This document shows, piece by piece, positions 16,330 to 17,626 of a stretch of 17,626 nt of DNA. Within the stretch, counting starts at the first letter, position 1. Each line of letters starts with the position of its first letter. A model generated the notes under the pieces. It searched no databases. It was not told the origin of the DNA and was given only the letters and a program-made list of their open reading frames with translations. The translations under genes and the position numbers were made by a program. This stretch comes from Perlabentimonas sp964554585 (lineage in GTDB: Bacteria > Bacteroidota > Bacteroidia > Bacteroidales > Tenuifilaceae), in assembly GCA_964554585.1 (NCBI GenBank), contig CAZKPD010000046.1, positions 1 to 17,626 of the forward strand, read 5' to 3'.

Positions 16330-16586
16330 TGTTTAACGTTTTAAGGTTTTTTAATATGTAATTTTTAGCAGATTTGCGCTTCTGTTTACGCATAATGAAG
16401 TTAATCATTTTTAAACTGTGTGCAACGCCTCGCTATAATTTTATTGTTTTTTTGTCAATGTTTAGGATCAAACAAATGCTATGCTGCAAATGCCTGTTTC
16501 AATAGTAGGGCGATTCACTCCATACCGTAAAAATGAAAACGCACTAACCCTACAAAAGGAAACTTAATTGTGATCTATCAAATAAG
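16330..16586. other. AT-rich intergenic region, no gene seen
   Basis: This stretch lies upstream of the small acidic gene on the minus strand and before the tRNA-derived repeats. I see no supportable reading frame or RNA. No exact TAnnTTTG element at a plausible distance was found for the acidic gene. Confidence 0.5.
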
Positions 16587-16610
16587 AAAAGGAGCATTAC
16601 AGCTCCTTTT
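16587..16610. terminator. Symmetrical hairpin, probable relic or bidirectional terminator
   Basis: AAAAGGAGC (16587-16595) pairs with GCTCCTTTT (16602-16610) around a six-base loop, giving T-runs in both directions. It is followed by a partial tRNA-Pro tail (TCGGGGTAGCAGG at 16616-16628). It therefore looks like the oldest, decayed copy of the terminator-plus-tRNA-tail unit repeated downstream. Confidence 0.55.
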
Positions 16611-16665
16611 ACTCTTCGGGGTAGCAGGCCTGCCTGCACCCTTTCATTGACCCTTTGAATTATTG

Positions 16666-16829
16666 TCGGGGTAGCAAGGTTACTCAGCTTCGCCTCATGA
16701 GCTCAGGGCTTCGCCCTTCGGTTACTCAGCTTCGCTTCGTGAGCTCGGCGCTTTGCGCCTCGGTTCGAACCTGCGACCCCCTGAAAATGTGGGAAATAAA
16801 AAAGGAACATTTCGCTCCCTGTTACTCTG
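16666..16829 (-). repeat. Tandem tRNA-Pro-tail repeat, copy A (164 bp)
   Basis: The unit reads, on the plus strand: acceptor/T-arm piece of tRNA-Pro (16666-16678), two 42-base hairpin modules (16679-16720 and 16721-16762), the rest of the T-arm and variable region (16763-16783), and the tRNA flank with its terminator-like hairpin (16784-16829). It matches copy B except for scattered changes and one missing G in the hairpin. The insertion point is inside the T-loop. Confidence 0.85.
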
Positions 16830-16994
16830 TCGGGGTAGCAGGGTTACTCAGCTTCGCTTCGTGAGCTCAGGGCTTCGCCCTTCGGTTACTCAGCTTCGCT
16901 TCGTGAGCTCGGCGCTTTGCGCCTCGGTTCGAACCTGCGACCCCCTGAAAATGTGGGAAATAAAAAAGGGAGCATTTCGCTCCCTGTTACTCTG
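16830..16994 (-). repeat. Tandem tRNA-Pro-tail repeat, copy B (165 bp)
   Basis: This copy directly abuts the intact tRNA-Pro gene. It holds TCGGGGTAGCAGG (16830-16842), two 42-base modules (16843-16884 and 16885-16926), GTTCGAACCTGC and the following CGACCCCCTG (16927-16947), then a 47-base flank (16948-16994) that contains the functional tRNA terminator. The match to the intact tRNA ends in the anticodon stem at CCCCCTG. Confidence 0.85.
16962..16984 (-). terminator. Terminator of the tRNA-Ser/tRNA-Pro operon
   Basis: GGGAGC (16968-16973) pairs with GCTCCC (16979-16984) around a five-base loop. On the minus strand it is followed by six T (the A-run 16962-16967). It lies 10 bases beyond the tRNA-Pro 3' end. 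Confidence 0.75.
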
Positions 16995-17069
16995 TCGGGG
17001 TAGCAGGATTCGAACCTGCGACCCCCTGGTCCCAAACCAGGTGCGCTAACCGGACTGCGCTACACCCCG
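16995..17069 (-). tRNA. tRNA-Pro (anticodon TGG)
   Basis: The 75-base cloverleaf starts CGGGGTGTAGCGCAGTCCGG and ends TACCCCGA. The anticodon stem-loop is CTGGTTTGGGACCAG with anticodon TGG. The T-arm is GCAGGTTCGAATCCTGC and the acceptor stem CGGGGTG pairs with TACCCCG, including one G-T pair. CCA is not encoded, since CAGAG follows the discriminator A. It is cotranscribed behind tRNA-Ser. Confidence 0.97.
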
Positions 17070-17085
17070 AACTTTCAGTAAACAG

Positions 17086-17172
17086 CGGTGAGGGAGGGAT
17101 TCGAACCCTCGGTACCCTTGCGAGTACGGCAGTTTAGCAAACTGCTGGTTTCAGCCACTCACCCACCTCACC
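17086..17172 (-). tRNA. tRNA-Ser (anticodon GCT)
   Basis: This 87-base class II tRNA starts GGTGAGGTGGGTGAGTGGC and has the anticodon loop CAGTTTGCTAAACTG (anticodon GCT). A long variable arm follows (GTACTCGCAAGGGTAC), then the T-arm GAGGGTTCGAATCCCTC. The acceptor stem GGTGAGG pairs with CCTCACC, and the discriminator is G. CCA is not encoded. It lies 16 bases upstream of tRNA-Pro. Confidence 0.97.
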
Positions 17173-17270
17173 GGTAATCTTGTGCTTTTGTCATTTATCA
17201 TACCCAAATCCTCGGCTACAGGATTTTGACAAAATAGTATAAAGAGATAAAAGAACCGTTAAAAGCACGA

Positions 17271-17301
17271 CAAAAGTATAAAATCTAATGAAAACGGCAA
17301 A
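17271..17301 (-). promoter_or_regulatory. Promoter of the tRNA operon
   Basis: On the minus strand, TTTG (17298-17301) and TACTTTTG (17271-17278) are separated by exactly 19 bases, a perfect match to the Bacteroidota TTTG/TAnnTTTG consensus. Transcription would start near 17264, about 90 bases before tRNA-Ser. Confidence 0.75.
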
Positions 17302-17380
17302 CTTTTAATGCCTTTTGCAGGTATTATTTTTAGGGTTACGCTAATTGGCTGATCCAATCGATAACCTAATGCGTTAGAAC

Positions 17381-17626
17381 TTAAAGGGCACCATGAAATA
17401 TTGCCTCAACCACATCATACGTTATGGAGCGATTCTCGCCCAGCTTCCATCCCCGCTTCTCAAATCGTTCTATAATCGGTTTCACCTGCTCAAGGGTTAT
17501 CCCATAGTCCCTTAGGCGGGTTTTAACGCCCAACGACTGAAAGAACCTCTCGGTAGATTCAATGGCTTTTTCTGTTCTTACCTCATCCGAACCCTCAGTA
17601 ATGCCAAAAACCCTGCTGCCAAACTG
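17381..17626 (-). CDS. Iron-containing alcohol dehydrogenase, YqhD/BDH type (C-terminal part only)
   Basis: The frame is open from the window edge to a TAA at 17381-17383, giving the last 81 residues; the start lies outside the window. The product begins FGSRVFGITEGSDEVRTEKA, then ESTERFFQSLGVKTRLRDYG and ends EAIFHGAL. The pattern (RVxGI, Ala-Ile-Glu-x-Thr-x-x-Phe-Phe, Leu-Gly-Val-x-Thr-Arg-Leu-x-Asp-Tyr-Gly) is that of NADPH-dependent aldehyde reductases of the YqhD/butanol dehydrogenase group. The metal and nucleotide sites are not visible because they lie upstream. It is a different subfamily from the dehydrogenase in the phosphonate operon. Confidence 0.85.
   Translation of the reverse strand, partial: QFGSRVFGITEGSDEVRTEKAIESTERFFQSLGVKTRLRDYGITLEQVKPIIERFEKRGWKLGENRSITYDVVEAIFHGAL

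Noticed and set aside
16666..17028. CRISPR array
   Set aside because: The repeats are 42 bp and about 165 bp, directly adjoining without unique spacers, and derive from tRNA-Pro; no cas genes are present.
16655..17049. Plus-strand frames across the tRNA-tail repeats
   Set aside because: They are translations of tRNA-Pro tail and hairpin repeats (repeated CDPL and LRFVSS blocks), not protein genes.
16995..17069. Integrative element attached at tRNA-Pro
   Set aside because: Tail duplications fit attachment-site remnants, but no integrase or element cargo is visible in the window; kept only as one explanation in the findings.
17341..17380. Terminator after the YqhD-type gene
   Set aside because: Only weak five-base pairings (ATTGG/CCAAT) are seen, with no T-run in the minus direction.

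Overview
The window looks like a chromosomal segment of a Bacteroidota bacterium, probably of the Bacteroidales/Marinilabiliales type. Three things suggest this. Promoters follow the group's -33/-7 pattern (TTTG, about 19 bases, TAnnTTTG). Translation starts mostly lack Shine-Dalgarno sequences. Intergenic DNA carries the degenerate short repeats and CCCGAAGGG-type palindromes common in this phylum. The leucyl-tRNA synthetase and the GSCFA protein also read as Bacteroidota versions.

Region 1 (about 138-8145, plus strand) is a five-gene operon for making and apparently exporting or attaching a phosphonate. A Fom1-like fusion of a cytidylyltransferase and a phosphoenolpyruvate (PEP) mutase, a thiamine-diphosphate phosphonopyruvate decarboxylase and an iron-type alcohol dehydrogenase would convert PEP to phosphonopyruvate, phosphonoacetaldehyde and 2-hydroxyethylphosphonate (HEP). 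The N-terminal domain of the first protein could then activate HEP as CMP-HEP. Downstream there are no antibiotic tailoring enzymes. Instead there is a CDP-glycerol glycerophosphotransferase (TagF-like) gene, interrupted in the assembly by a run of N, and a 1013-residue membrane protein. That protein joins a YidC/Oxa1-like domain, a long multi-spanning region and a C-terminal alkaline-phosphatase-superfamily domain of the phosphoethanolamine/phosphoglycerol transferase kind. My reading is a surface phosphonate-modification or phosphonate-polymer pathway. It is the most novel part of the window.

Region 2 (8146-8653) is a non-coding stretch of degenerate dispersed repeats. A related repeat copy lies in inverted orientation upstream of the phosphonate operon. 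Region 3 (8654-12070) holds leuS and a convergent gene for a secreted, highly charged coiled-coil protein, with a hairpin terminator between them. Region 4 (12224-15854) holds queG, whose N-terminus lacks a canonical start codon. It is followed by a cluster of a monoglyceride-lipase-like hydrolase, a GSCFA protein and the ZIP metal transporter zupT. A small acidic orphan protein lies convergent to zupT.

Region 5 (16587-17301) is a minus-strand tRNA-Ser(GCT)-tRNA-Pro(TGG) operon with a perfect promoter and a terminator. Just past tRNA-Pro lie two tandem copies of about 165 bp of the tRNA-Pro 3' end and its flank. Each copy is interrupted in the T-loop by two 42-bp hairpin modules. The window ends inside a minus-strand gene whose visible C-terminus is that of a YqhD/BDH-type iron alcohol dehydrogenase.
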